A DNA stretch of 39,513 nt. It comes from a virus. The position numbers were made by a program, and so were the translations under genes. The stretch covers positions 1-39,513 of the IMG/VR virus record IMGVR_UViG_3300028892_001098; one strand, 5' to 3'. Positions 14,330 through 22,940 of the stretch are shown here, piece after piece; position 1 is the stretch's first letter; each line of letters begins with the position of its first letter. Under the pieces are notes generated by a model. The model was not told the DNA's origin. It searched no databases and saw only the letters and a list, made by a program, of their open reading frames with translations.

Positions 14330-15562
14330 ATGGAAGCGGAAATTGTAGAGAGAGTAGCAAAGAATGTGGGCTGCGAAGTGGATACGCTGTTGGCGAATCA
14401 CGAGCAGGTGAAGGTGGCGCAAGGCCCAGCCCTGCGAGCGGCTGGCAAGACCGATGAGGAAGTGGATTTGATGACGCTGCGCGTTGCAGCGCAGCAAATC
14501 CGCGTCCGTGAGGGCCGACTGAAGCGTAGTGGGTGCAAGACCTATGAGGGCTTCTTTGTGAGCGTTCCTCGATATCGAGATTGGGGCAAACTGCAATACG
14601 ACAAACTCACGAAGCAACTGAACGGTCTAGGCAGCGAAGCGAGAGAGAACCTCGTGGCGCAAGGCGTCATATGCCTGTATGAGCGCGACGATGTAAATGG
14701 AGGGTGGACAATGCACTACAACCCCAGCCTCGCGTCGAAGCAGCCCTTTGAGGAAGGTGCGGATACACGGAACGTGCCTGACTTACCGAAGGTTCACGCC
14801 ACTCTCAACGATGGCTCGTCCTTCTATGCGGTCGCGAATAAGAGCAGCCCGACCTTCCCCAACGGGGGCGACAACTTCCGCTACGGGGCAGCGCGTCGTT
14901 TGGAGGAATTGGAGCGAACCTCCCTCTTCCTCGGACGAGAGCAGGGAACAAAGAATGAGCCTTCGGTCATCACCGTCAAGACGAGTAATGACCTCGCGAA
15001 GACGGTGTTCCCGACCTTCATTCCGGGCACGATTGCCCTGCGAATGAGTGGGAACGGAACGACTGCATACGGCAAGGCAGATGTGACGGAGTTTGTTCAC
15101 AATCAGGCCGTCGCCACCATTTTCAGTGATGCGCCTGTCGTCATCAACGAAGACGGCTCGGCTGGGGGTGTCATCCCCGACCTGCTCGATACGTCGTGGC
15201 TGGATGGTCTGCATGACCTGTCCGACTATTGGGAGAGCCTGAATGAAAAGGAGCGGTGGGACAACCTCTGCGGAATGACGCTTGAAGTGTGCCACATTGA
15301 CCCTCGCGAACGCGGTGGATACGTTGTGACGCTGGGCGACCTCGACCTTCAGAGCCTTGCGCCTCCGATTGACCTGTATGTGCCTGCGGTTCACGAAGAC
15401 CGTGTGGACTTCGGCGTGGGTTCGCTGCTGGCAGTCTGTGGGAATGTGTGGAGGACTCGCGACGATGAGTTGCGCCTCGACATTAGCGGTTGGTGGTGCG
15501 TGCAAGGCATCGCGCCCATCGAAACCGACGATGACGACGATGAAGGCGGGTGGGATGAATGA
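14330..15562 (+). CDS. Putative single-stranded DNA-binding protein (OB-fold, RPA-like)
   Basis: 410 residues from the ATG at 14330, 11 bases after GGGGGA (GTG 14321 is an alternative). The C-terminal region has an OB-fold-like run (GMTLEVCHI, GYVVTLGDLDLQ, DFGVGSLLAVCGNVWRTRD, ELRLDISG) followed by a strongly acidic tail with a DDDDDEGG core, as in many SSBs where the tail recruits partners. Placed between clamp loader and RecA-like ATPase. I assign RPA/SSB from fold pattern, tail and context; no direct family match is proven. Confidence 0.5.
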   Translation: MEAEIVERVAKNVGCEVDTLLANHEQVKVAQGPALRAAGKTDEEVDLMTLRVAAQQIRVREGRLKRSGCKTYEGFFVSVPRYRDWGKLQYDKLTKQLNGLGSEARENLVAQGVICLYERDDVNGGWTMHYNPSLASKQPFEEGADTRNVPDLPKVHATLNDGSSFYAVANKSSPTFPNGGDNFRYGAARRLEELERTSLFLGREQGTKNEPSVITVKTSNDLAKTVFPTFIPGTIALRMSGNGTTAYGKADVTEFVHNQAVATIFSDAPVVINEDGSAGGVIPDLLDTSWLDGLHDLSDYWESLNEKERWDNLCGMTLEVCHIDPRERGGYVVTLGDLDLQSLAPPIDLYVPAVHEDRVDFGVGSLLAVCGNVWRTRDDELRLDISGWWCVQGIAPIETDDDDDEGGWDE

Positions 15563-16602
15563 CCCAGTGGGCAGCAACAAAGGCGAAAGCCGGAACGAAG
15601 AACACGCCTGCGGCCGAGCAGACAAACTACGACGCGGACTACTATCGCGCCCTCTTCGCGAAGAAGCGCACGAATGATGCGCCTATTCGCATGGCTCTCG
15701 TGGGTAAGGAGAACACCACGAAGACGGGCCTCGCGATTTCGCTGGCACGACAGGCCATTGGGCCGGACCAGAGCATCATCATCATTGATTTGGACAACAG
15801 TGCGGCGCAGACCGTCGCCTGCAACTACGCGGATGACCCGAACATCGTCGTCATCCCCGTTTTCGATGAGTCGGATGGCAGCATTTTCAAGGATGACAAC
15901 ACTACGGATTGGGTCGCGCTCGTGGATAAGACGGCGTGGTTTGTGCGGATAATTGGCGAGCATTGTCGCGAGGGTGGTGTGGGCGCGGTCATCTTCGATG
16001 GCGGCTCCACCTTCCTCAAGTGGTGCGAGTTCGCGATGACGCACGTTCTTCTGCACCGCAGCACGAACCCAATCAACGTGGATGAAGGCGACCGCTTCAA
16101 TCAGGCTGAATGGCGCACGCGAAACAAACTGTTTCGCGATGTTATCAATCGCTTTCACCAATTGCCGGTGACTGCTGTGTTCTTCACCTTCCACCTGAAG
16201 GATATCAAGGAGTTTATGGACATAGGCTCCGGTCAGAAGGGGTTGATGAAGGTTGGTGAGCGACCAGAGTGGGAGAATGGCACGAAGCGTCTGTTCTCGC
16301 AGCAGTTGTGGCTCACACGATACAGCAAGAAAGGCGACGTGGCTGCTGGCGTGAAAGCGGATAAGAGCCTCGGTGACAACGAGTGGGTCGTGCGCTGCCG
16401 CATCGAAGAGATGAAGGGCTGGCATCAGGAGTTGCTCGGCACGAGCCATGATGTGCTACGCGTCAAGGACGGTAAGGTGACATGGAACGGTCTGCCCAAC
16501 CTCACATGGGGTAAGGCTATCACCACGAAGGAGGTCGCCACTGATGAAGGGGAGGCTACCGACGATGGGGAATCCGGGTCGGAAGAGAAACCTCCGGCTT
16601 AA
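15559..16602 (+). CDS. RecA/RadA-like ATPase
   Basis: 347 residues starting at the ATG at 15559 (ATGA overlap). P-loop region ALVGKENTTKTGLA (about 46-59) and Walker B GAVIFDGG (about 143-150) fit a RecA-fold NTPase of the phage AAA_24/RadA type; IIIIDLDNSAA (about 74-84) is the second strand. The P-loop is non-canonical: the Gly before Lys is Thr. The C-terminus is an acidic disordered tail (DEGEATDDGESGSEE). Adjacent to the ssDNA-binding candidate, so strand exchange or annealing is the likely role; a DnaB-like or chaperone ATPase is not excluded. Confidence 0.6.
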   Translation: MTQWAATKAKAGTKNTPAAEQTNYDADYYRALFAKKRTNDAPIRMALVGKENTTKTGLAISLARQAIGPDQSIIIIDLDNSAAQTVACNYADDPNIVVIPVFDESDGSIFKDDNTTDWVALVDKTAWFVRIIGEHCREGGVGAVIFDGGSTFLKWCEFAMTHVLLHRSTNPINVDEGDRFNQAEWRTRNKLFRDVINRFHQLPVTAVFFTFHLKDIKEFMDIGSGQKGLMKVGERPEWENGTKRLFSQQLWLTRYSKKGDVAAGVKADKSLGDNEWVVRCRIEEMKGWHQELLGTSHDVLRVKDGKVTWNGLPNLTWGKAITTKEVATDEGEATDDGESGSEEKPPA

Positions 16603-16798
16603 GGGCCGCATACGCGATGTGTTGCGGCAGTATGGGCCGCTCTCATCCGCCGAGTTGTTCAGTCGTGTCATAGACCAGCCGGGTGGAGGCAGCACGAGCG
16701 TCGTGCAGGTGGCATGTATCTGCAAGGTGTTGTCGGACATTGAACAGGTTAGAGAGAACCCCTCGTGGCGTCTGAAGGTATGGAGGTTGAAGGAATGA
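16544..16798 (+). CDS. Putative winged-helix protein
   Basis: 84 residues if started at the ATG at 16544, about eight bases after AAGGAGGT; an ATG at 16565 after GGGGAGG would give 77. The basic N-terminus leads into LKGRIRDVLRQYGPLSSAEL, then a longer helix and a WRLKVWRL wing. It overlaps the end of the ATPase gene. One of the small winged-helix set. Confidence 0.5.
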   Translation: MKGRLPTMGNPGRKRNLRLKGRIRDVLRQYGPLSSAELFSRVIDQPGGGSTSVVQVACICKVLSDIEQVRENPSWRLKVWRLKE

Positions 16799-17109
16799 CG
16801 GAGATAATCGCGGTGTGGAAAGTGACAGAAGTGGTGCGTAAGGACAAACCACCGAAGAAACATTGGGGTTCGCGAATCGCGTTGGCTGGCGGGAAAATCG
16901 CTCCGCTATGTCAGGGACTCACGGGTATCCTAAGTGAACCACCCTTCATCGCGATTGAAGACGGCACCATCCCTGATTGTGAGTCATGCGCAATCGTCCT
17001 TTCGCGTATGGTTCGCGAGGGCAAAGCAACTGCGCCCGCCGGCTTCAAGGTCCGTTCACCGCGCACCCACAGTGGGGGCAGATATCGGAGGGTTCATAAG
17101 GACGCGTGA
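16795..17109 (+). CDS. Hypothetical basic protein
   Basis: 104 residues from the ATG at 16795 (ATGA overlap); an earlier in-frame start at 16765 is unlikely. IAVWKVTEVVRKD suggests an initial strand. Cysteines at PLCQ (about 43) and CESC (about 66) may bind metal. The C-terminus is rich in Arg, His and Gly (RTHSGGRYRRVHKDA). Probably nucleic-acid binding; family not recognised. Confidence 0.5.
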   Translation: MTEIIAVWKVTEVVRKDKPPKKHWGSRIALAGGKIAPLCQGLTGILSEPPFIAIEDGTIPDCESCAIVLSRMVREGKATAPAGFKVRSPRTHSGGRYRRVHKDA

Positions 17110-17122
17110 GGTTGGTGTGTGT

Positions 17123-17953
17123 ATGGGTAAGAAAAACGATTCGATAGAGATGAAGAACGCAGACCTCACGGGCCTGCTGAAGAGAACACAGCGTCGCTGT
17201 CACATCATGGGCAAGGCACAGAATCAGGTGACTGCCTGCATTCTAAGGGCCGGGTTCGGGGATAGAGTGACAACTACGAGTCTGGTGCGTGACGGCAAGA
17301 CGAGCCTCTCACGTTTCTCCGCTGGCGGGACGGGCACAGGAGCAATCATCGTGCCGGACATTGATAGGCTCGTGGGTGTGCTGAAAGCGCACGGCGAGAG
17401 CGTGAATCTCACGGCTCTCGACGGAAGGATTCGCGTTGTTAGCGGCAGAAAGCAGACGACACTCACCGCCAATTTGGAGGGACTCGCGTTCCCTCATAGT
17501 CGCGAAACGATTGGTGAGTGGGAGGAAAAGTCGCGCTCGCGAGCGAAGCAGATTGGTGACGGCTGGTATCACATCATCAATAAGGATGAGAAACGCAAGC
17601 CGTTCTGCTCGTGGACTCTCGATGCGGATGCTGTGTATGACGCGTTCGCGTGCGACGGAATCAACGGACAGACCCTCAACCGATACCGCTTCAACGCAGA
17701 CAGTAGCGGTATCAGCGTGATTACAGGCACAGACCTCAAGGGACTTACGACCTCCCACCTCTCACTGAAGGGGGAGAAAGACGCGAAGGAATGGTCCGCG
17801 ACCTTTGAGGGTGGTCTTGAGAACGTGCTGCGTGGCATCAAAGGTGACGTGCGGTTAGACTTCTTCGACTTCCGCGACCTTGAGCAAGGAATCCGACTCG
17901 TGCTGCAACTCCCCGGTGGTGGGTTTGTGCTGCAAGCGGGTGTGCTAGAATGA
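17123..17953 (+). CDS. Sliding clamp (PCNA-like)
   Basis: 276 residues from the ATG at 17123. The secondary-structure rhythm is that of PCNA: two similar halves of strands with helices, including AIIVPDIDRLVGVLKAHGES (about 75-95), TLTANLEGLAFP, a linker, then a C-terminal half ending RLVLQLPGGGFVLQAGVLE. Length is just above cellular PCNA (about 245-250). Encoded in the same operon as a clamp loader and polymerase, as expected. Identity is based on pattern and context; sequence motifs of PCNA are weak by nature. Confidence 0.55.
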   Translation: MGKKNDSIEMKNADLTGLLKRTQRRCHIMGKAQNQVTACILRAGFGDRVTTTSLVRDGKTSLSRFSAGGTGTGAIIVPDIDRLVGVLKAHGESVNLTALDGRIRVVSGRKQTTLTANLEGLAFPHSRETIGEWEEKSRSRAKQIGDGWYHIINKDEKRKPFCSWTLDADAVYDAFACDGINGQTLNRYRFNADSSGISVITGTDLKGLTTSHLSLKGEKDAKEWSATFEGGLENVLRGIKGDVRLDFFDFRDLEQGIRLVLQLPGGGFVLQAGVLE

Positions 17954-18099
17954 GCCTCGTGGATAGAAGGTGTGTAGTATGTGGAAAAGGGTTCGCGATA
18001 AGGGGCTACGTCTATGAGCGAACCCCAAAACCCTTCCGTCGAATCTGCCGAACCTGTATCCATGCTATCGCTCGATGGGCTAACGACCGCAGGCCATGA
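17950..18099 (+). CDS. Tiny zinc-ribbon protein (49 aa)
   Basis: 49 residues from the ATG at 17950 (ATGA overlap with the clamp gene). CVVCGKGF at residues 8-15 and CRTC at about 33-36 make a four-cysteine ribbon; the rest is Arg-rich. The overlap of 86 bases with the methyltransferase's first ATG is unusual. Either the methyltransferase starts at the ATG at 18062, or the two genes really overlap. Confidence 0.5.
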   Translation: MSLVDRRCVVCGKGFAIRGYVYERTPKPFRRICRTCIHAIARWANDRRP

Positions 18100-19357
18100 A
18101 ATCATCGTCGGGGATGCTGTCGAGAGCCTGCGCAGGCTGGCTACGGGTAGCGTGCATACTGTCATCACCTCTCCCCCGTATGCTGGGCTTCGCGATTACG
18201 GGGAAGATGGACAACTCGGACTTGAGGAAGTGCAAGACTGCCTCGCGTGGGCGCGGAGTGAACCACCCTGCGATGACTGCTACATCTGCTCGATGAGAAA
18301 GGTGGCGAAGGAGATTCATCGCGTGCTTCGCGATGACGGCACGCTATGGTGGAACATCGCTGACTCATACAATGGCAGCGGTGGAGCAGGTGGTGACTAT
18401 GGTGAGGGTGGGCTTCGCGAGGGGCAGCCAAAATATCCCGGCCGCCACCTGAAAGCACTGAAGCCGAAAGACCTCTGCATGATACCTGCACGCACGGCCC
18501 TCGCGTTTCAGGCAGACGGCTGGTATCTGCGTAGCGATATCGTGTGGGACAAACCGAACCCGATGCCCGAAAGCGTCACCGACCGTCCGACGAAGGCGCA
18601 CGAATACATTTTTCTTTTCGCGAAGTCGAAGCGATACTACTACGATGCTGACGCGATTCGTGAACCCAGCGTGGCGTTAGACCCGATGCACCCCGGATAT
18701 CATGCTGCTGCCGCAGAGAGGCACGCGAAGGGAGAACGGTTTGAGGGTAAGGGGAAATACGGAAAGAAGGCGTTTCAGACTATCGGCATCGGGGGGCGCA
18801 ACAAACGCAGCGTGTGGCGTGTCACCACGAAGGGCTACAAAGGCGCACACTTCGCCGTATACCCAACCGAATTGATTGAGCCGTGTGTGCTGGCTGGAAC
18901 CAGTGAGCATGGCTGCTGCTCTGACTGCGGTGAACCGTGGAAACGCCTCAAAGGACGAGCCTGCCGTGAGTGTGATGCGCTTATCCCCACGCAGGCGAAG
19001 GAATGCGCCGCGTGTGGATATCGCAACACGGGTTGGATGGAGGAACGCGAGGCATCAGAAACGAAACGCTCGGATGACCCCAGCAAACCCGGACGAAGGA
19101 CGCCACGCAAGAAGGACTTGACCGCGAAGAGTATCACCGCAGGTTGGCGGGCTGGGTGCGAATGTGATGCAGATGTGGTTCCCTGCGTCGTTCTTGACCC
19201 CTTCCTCGGCAGCGGAACCACCACCGAGGTCGCGCTCGTGAATGGCCGACACGCAATCGGCATCGAGTTGAACCCTGAATATGCAGAATTGGCTCGCGAG
19301 CGCATCGCGAAAGTGGATGAGAAACTCAAATTGAGTGATGAGCGTGAGTGGGTATGA
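18014..19357 (+). CDS. DNA methyltransferase, beta-class, with zinc-binding insertion
   Basis: 447 residues from the ATG at 18014 (ATG 18062 possible). TSPPYAGLRDYG at about 52-63 is motif IV and DPFLGSGTT at about 395-403 is motif I, in the beta-class order; the TSPPY form is most often found in N4-cytosine enzymes. S-adenosylmethionine-dependent. Compared with its neighbour it carries an extra region of about 100 residues before motif I with cysteine pairs (CCSDCGEPW, CRECDAL, CAACGYRN, CECDADVVPC), probably zinc ribbons, plus CDDCYIC near residue 91. No restriction gene is visible: an orphan modification enzyme. Confidence 0.85.
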   Translation: MSEPQNPSVESAEPVSMLSLDGLTTAGHEIIVGDAVESLRRLATGSVHTVITSPPYAGLRDYGEDGQLGLEEVQDCLAWARSEPPCDDCYICSMRKVAKEIHRVLRDDGTLWWNIADSYNGSGGAGGDYGEGGLREGQPKYPGRHLKALKPKDLCMIPARTALAFQADGWYLRSDIVWDKPNPMPESVTDRPTKAHEYIFLFAKSKRYYYDADAIREPSVALDPMHPGYHAAAAERHAKGERFEGKGKYGKKAFQTIGIGGRNKRSVWRVTTKGYKGAHFAVYPTELIEPCVLAGTSEHGCCSDCGEPWKRLKGRACRECDALIPTQAKECAACGYRNTGWMEEREASETKRSDDPSKPGRRTPRKKDLTAKSITAGWRAGCECDADVVPCVVLDPFLGSGTTTEVALVNGRHAIGIELNPEYAELARERIAKVDEKLKLSDEREWV

Positions 19358-20193
19358 TGAATGAAATAATAGTTGGGGATGCTTTGGAGGAATTGAAGAA
19401 ACTCCCTGAAGGAAGTGTTCATTGTGTGGTGACTAGTCCACCGTATTACAACCTTCGGGATTACGGAATTGAAGGACAACTGGGGTTAGAGGAAACGCTT
19501 GATGACTACATAGCGGGGTTAGTTGGGGTATTTAGAGAGATTATGCGTGTGCTTCGCGATGATGGGACCGTATGGTTGAACATCAGTGATTCATACGCCA
19601 CTTCAGGTGGCGACCGTCAAAGAAATTGGGATGGAAGGAAGAAAAATCTACAAACACAACCAGATAGACGAAGGAGGTTGGGTAATGGATTCAAACAAAA
19701 GGACTTGATGATGATACCCGCAAGACTCGCCATCGCTTTGCACGCTGACGGTTGGTGGCTACGGCAAGACATAATCTGGTCTAAACCAAATCCGATGCCG
19801 GAAGCGGTGAAGGATAGATGCGTCACTTCACACGAACACATCTTTCTCTTGACGAAAAGAGCGAAGTATTACTATGACGCAGACGCTATCAGCAACGATA
19901 ATGGAACCAATAGACACAGCGTTTGGGAGGTAGCACCCAAAGGTTATGGGGGTGCGCATTTCGCCGTTTATCCAGAGGAACTGATAACTCCCTGCATTCT
20001 CGCCGGTTGTCCTAGAGGGGGGGTTGTTCTTGACCCATTTCTGGGTAGTGGAACCACGAGCGTAGTTGCTCTCAAGCACGGAAGGCAAGCCATTGGAATA
20101 GAATTGAATCCAGAATATGCAGAACTGGCTCGCGAGCGTATCGCGAAGGTTGATAAATCCCTCAACCTTAGTGATGAACGCGAGTGGATATGA
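19354..20193 (+). CDS. DNA methyltransferase, beta-class (paralogue)
   Basis: 279 residues from the ATG at 19354 (ATGA overlap; GTG 19348 in frame). TSPPYYNLRDYG at about 27-38 and DPFLGSGTT at about 227-235. Same architecture as the preceding enzyme but without the zinc insertion. The last 30 residues (ELNPEYAELARERIAKVD onward) are almost identical to those of the upstream enzyme. Base composition is visibly more AT-rich and TCGCGA is scarce except in that shared tail, which suggests separate origin or partial gene conversion. Target site unknown. Confidence 0.85.
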   Translation: MMNEIIVGDALEELKKLPEGSVHCVVTSPPYYNLRDYGIEGQLGLEETLDDYIAGLVGVFREIMRVLRDDGTVWLNISDSYATSGGDRQRNWDGRKKNLQTQPDRRRRLGNGFKQKDLMMIPARLAIALHADGWWLRQDIIWSKPNPMPEAVKDRCVTSHEHIFLLTKRAKYYYDADAISNDNGTNRHSVWEVAPKGYGGAHFAVYPEELITPCILAGCPRGGVVLDPFLGSGTTSVVALKHGRQAIGIELNPEYAELARERIAKVDKSLNLSDEREWI

Positions 20194-20507
20194 TGACGGA
20201 AGCAAGGCTCATAGTGAATTGTCCTGAATGCGGAATGAAAAACGACTACGATGTAGTCGCGAATATCGAGAACGTCTGTGAGTGTCGGTCATGTGCCGTC
20301 ATTTACGAGGTCGTCATCGCGACCCGGACAATCCCTGACGCAGCGCACTATCGCGACGAGGTGTGGTTGCATCACGAGTATTGGGAGCGCGACCGCACGA
20401 TGGCAGATATCGCCAGCGATTTCGCCGTTAGCCCGATGACTATTTGCCATTGGTTGAAACGTCACGCCATACCCACGCGCTCGCGTGGAAGGCGATTGAA
20501 TGTCTGA
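20190..20507 (+). CDS. Zinc-ribbon/HTH protein
   Basis: 105 residues from the ATG at 20190, overlapping the methyltransferase stop. CPECG at about 11-15 and CECRSC at about 30-35 form a ribbon. Residues about 72-98 (TMADIASDFAVSPMTICHWL) are a homeodomain-like HTH of the kind found in resolvases and transposase-like regulators. The tail is Arg-rich. A site-specific DNA-binding role is likely; no catalytic residues are seen. Confidence 0.6.
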   Translation: MMTEARLIVNCPECGMKNDYDVVANIENVCECRSCAVIYEVVIATRTIPDAAHYRDEVWLHHEYWERDRTMADIASDFAVSPMTICHWLKRHAIPTRSRGRRLNV

Positions 20508-20730
20508 TATATGTGTGACATACGAGTATACTGACTACACCTATGAATCCTGTCAGACGGCGGGAATGTATGTGGCGAGTGCCGCTCTTGAGTTGGCCGC
20601 ACTATTTCTCGTGTTCGCCCTGTTCAGTCATTGGTGGAGGCGTGTGATTCATAAGGTCAGAAGGGGTAGCAGGGACAATGATAGTGGACAGGGGCCGTGG
20701 ACGCGAAGTGATTATCCGCCTCCGCGATGA
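20500..20730 (+). CDS. Small membrane protein
   Basis: 76 residues from the ATG at 20500 (8-base overlap upstream). Tyr/Thr-rich N-terminus, one hydrophobic helix (MYVASAALELAALFLVFALF, about 23-42), then a basic and Pro-rich tail. Its 3' end overlaps the polymerase start by 53 bases. Single-pass; function unknown. Confidence 0.5.
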   Translation: MSDICVTYEYTDYTYESCQTAGMYVASAALELAALFLVFALFSHWWRRVIHKVRRGSRDNDSGQGPWTRSDYPPPR

Positions 20731-22915
20731 GAATGGGGCACGCATAGAGAAGCGGATTTCAAGCGTGTATCCATACTGCTTCGTGGAAGACGAGAACGCT
20801 GCGCTCATCACAAACGCTCTCCGTCGCGAGGCGGGATATACTGGACTGTATGGTGAGTCACTAACCAAAGTCACCTTTGGCGACCCCAGCGATGTTGGCA
20901 AACTCAAGAAAGACCATCCAGACATCGCGACGTGGGAGGGCAACATACCCTTCGTGAATCGCGTTCTAGTGGATACGGATTTCATACCGCCGAATTACGA
21001 GCATCGCATATGGTTCTTAGATGGGGAGTGGAAGGTGCAGAGTGGTGAAATCACGATACTCACCGTGCTGGATTCCTTCACCGGCAACCGCTACACATGG
21101 TTCACGCATCCCGACTACGCTCCGGGGAAGTATGACACCATCCCCTGCAAGGCGCACCCCGAAGGACTCGATGAGGTAGTCTTCGATGTGCCTGCTATCT
21201 GCTTCCCCAACGAGCGTGCCTTGCTGTCGAGTTTCGCGAGGCACATGGCGAAGCACGACCCGGATATCATCACGGGTTGGAACGTGATGAACGCAGATTT
21301 GCAGCAGATTTTCCGACGCATGACTGTGTGTGGCATCAATCCGGGATGCCTAAGCCCATTCAATCGCGTGCGCTACGAGTATGGAGATTGGTCGCAGCCA
21401 ATCCCCGGCCGCCTCTGCATTGATTTGATGCACGCATTCACTCGGCTCTGGATTCTGAAGAACGGACAGTTGCCCTCGCGAAGCCTCGCTGATGTATCGG
21501 GGGAGTGTTTGGAGGAAAGCAAGTTGCCCCTCGCGAATGGACACGACACATACTACACGGACATAGGCACATACCTCGACTACAACATTCGCGATGTGTT
21601 GTTGCTACCGAAACTGAACGGCTTGAACAACGCCATTGAACACCACCTCGCGATTCAGAGCGTGGTGGGTTGCGATTTGCGTAGCACTCCCTTCGTCACC
21701 AAACTGTTCACCGTGCTTGCGCTTCGCGATAAGGATTTCGACAGACGGATACCCAGCAGACCCCAGTTTGAGAAGGTGGAGTATGAGGGGGCTGACGTTC
21801 AGGAGCCGGAGGCGGGAGTCTATGATATGGTGGGCGTCTATGACGTGAAGGCTATGTATCACGCCAACGTAGTGAGGCACCACATCTCATGGGAGAACAT
21901 CTCCGAAGACGGTGTGGATTGCGGCAACGGCACCTGCTTCACAACGGATGAGGTGGGTCTGTTAGGGAGGCAGATGAATCTGCTCACGGTCCTTCGCGAC
22001 CGCTACAAACACCTGCTTCGTGAAGCAGAAAGTCCAGAGGAACGCAGTCGCTATGATGCCCTGCAATACGCCACGAAGTCACTCGTAGCCAGCCTGTATG
22101 GTGTGACGGGCGACGCGAAATACCCCATGTATCACCCGGAGATTGCAGCAGCCGTCACCTTCACGAGCCGACAGACGCTCAGATGGCTTCGCGAAGAGTG
22201 TCTGAAGCGTGGATATCCAGTGATTTACGGCCACACGGACAGTGTGTTCGTGCAGGTGCCTAGTGTGGAGGAAGGTGAGGTTCTGAATGACTGGCTCAAC
22301 AGCGAGATGGCACCCATCGAGATTGAGTTTGAGAGATGGTGTGACCGCCTTCTCATCACCGCGAAGAATCGGTATGCTGGCAGCGTGGTTTGGACGGAGG
22401 GTGTGCATCACGAACCGAGTGTGTATTTCAAGGGCATTGAGTTGAAGCAGACACGCCTGCCCAACGCGATGAAGACCACGATGCGTGATGTAATCGGAGG
22501 GATTCTCGCAGGTGAAGAAGAAAATGCCGTCACTGAACGACTCGCGAGTTTGGTCGCGAGTGTCGTCGCAGGCGAAGTGCCCATCGAAGACCTGCTCATC
22601 AAAGGAGAGTTGAAGCGTGACCTCGCTGACTACAAGAGTATCGGTGAGGTTCGCGCTGCGGCTGCGTGGGCTAACGACACGCTCGGCAAGGGCTACCGCA
22701 AGGGTTCGTTCTTCAAGGCCACCCTCGATGAAAATGGCAACTACATAGGGTTCGATGAGCCGAGCGATATTGAGGGCTTCGCGAAGGTGGGCTACTCTCA
22801 TCTCGCGCAGCGTTTCATTGTGAGCAAGGTGGAGCCATACTACGGTATCGTTGGCTGGGATTTTCAACCCATCCTGAATGCGTTGCACGGCAAGGTCGGT
22901 GTGGAGTGGATTTAA
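20678..22915 (+). CDS. polB: DNA polymerase, family B
   Basis: 745 residues from the ATG at 20678. Exonuclease motifs: LDGEW (about 113-117), GWNVMNADL (about 200-208), YNIRD (about 302-306). Polymerase motifs: A DVKAMYHAN (about 389-397), B KSLVASLYG (about 467-475), C YGHTDS (about 517-522). All three proofreading and all three polymerase motifs are present, so both activities are likely. In motif C the first Asp of the usual YGDTDS is His, while the key second Asp remains; in motif A the usual Pro after Tyr is His. Shares the operon with clamp, loader and primase. Slightly short of archaeal PolB (about 780). Confidence 0.93.
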   Translation: MIVDRGRGREVIIRLRDENGARIEKRISSVYPYCFVEDENAALITNALRREAGYTGLYGESLTKVTFGDPSDVGKLKKDHPDIATWEGNIPFVNRVLVDTDFIPPNYEHRIWFLDGEWKVQSGEITILTVLDSFTGNRYTWFTHPDYAPGKYDTIPCKAHPEGLDEVVFDVPAICFPNERALLSSFARHMAKHDPDIITGWNVMNADLQQIFRRMTVCGINPGCLSPFNRVRYEYGDWSQPIPGRLCIDLMHAFTRLWILKNGQLPSRSLADVSGECLEESKLPLANGHDTYYTDIGTYLDYNIRDVLLLPKLNGLNNAIEHHLAIQSVVGCDLRSTPFVTKLFTVLALRDKDFDRRIPSRPQFEKVEYEGADVQEPEAGVYDMVGVYDVKAMYHANVVRHHISWENISEDGVDCGNGTCFTTDEVGLLGRQMNLLTVLRDRYKHLLREAESPEERSRYDALQYATKSLVASLYGVTGDAKYPMYHPEIAAAVTFTSRQTLRWLREECLKRGYPVIYGHTDSVFVQVPSVEEGEVLNDWLNSEMAPIEIEFERWCDRLLITAKNRYAGSVVWTEGVHHEPSVYFKGIELKQTRLPNAMKTTMRDVIGGILAGEEENAVTERLASLVASVVAGEVPIEDLLIKGELKRDLADYKSIGEVRAAAAWANDTLGKGYRKGSFFKATLDENGNYIGFDEPSDIEGFAKVGYSHLAQRFIVSKVEPYYGIVGWDFQPILNALHGKVGVEWI

Positions 22916-22940
22916 GTAGGGACGGAGGCGTTGATTGGTT

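Noticed and set aside
15391-16449. Long minus-strand open frame of about 350 codons opposite the RecA-like ATPase
   Set aside because: It is antiparallel to a gene with clear Walker motifs and overlaps, has no recognisable domain, no neighbouring minus-strand genes and no Shine-Dalgarno. It is a by-product of GC-rich codon use.
18014-20193. Restriction-modification system
   Set aside because: Neighbouring genes show no restriction endonuclease; the methyltransferases appear to be orphans.
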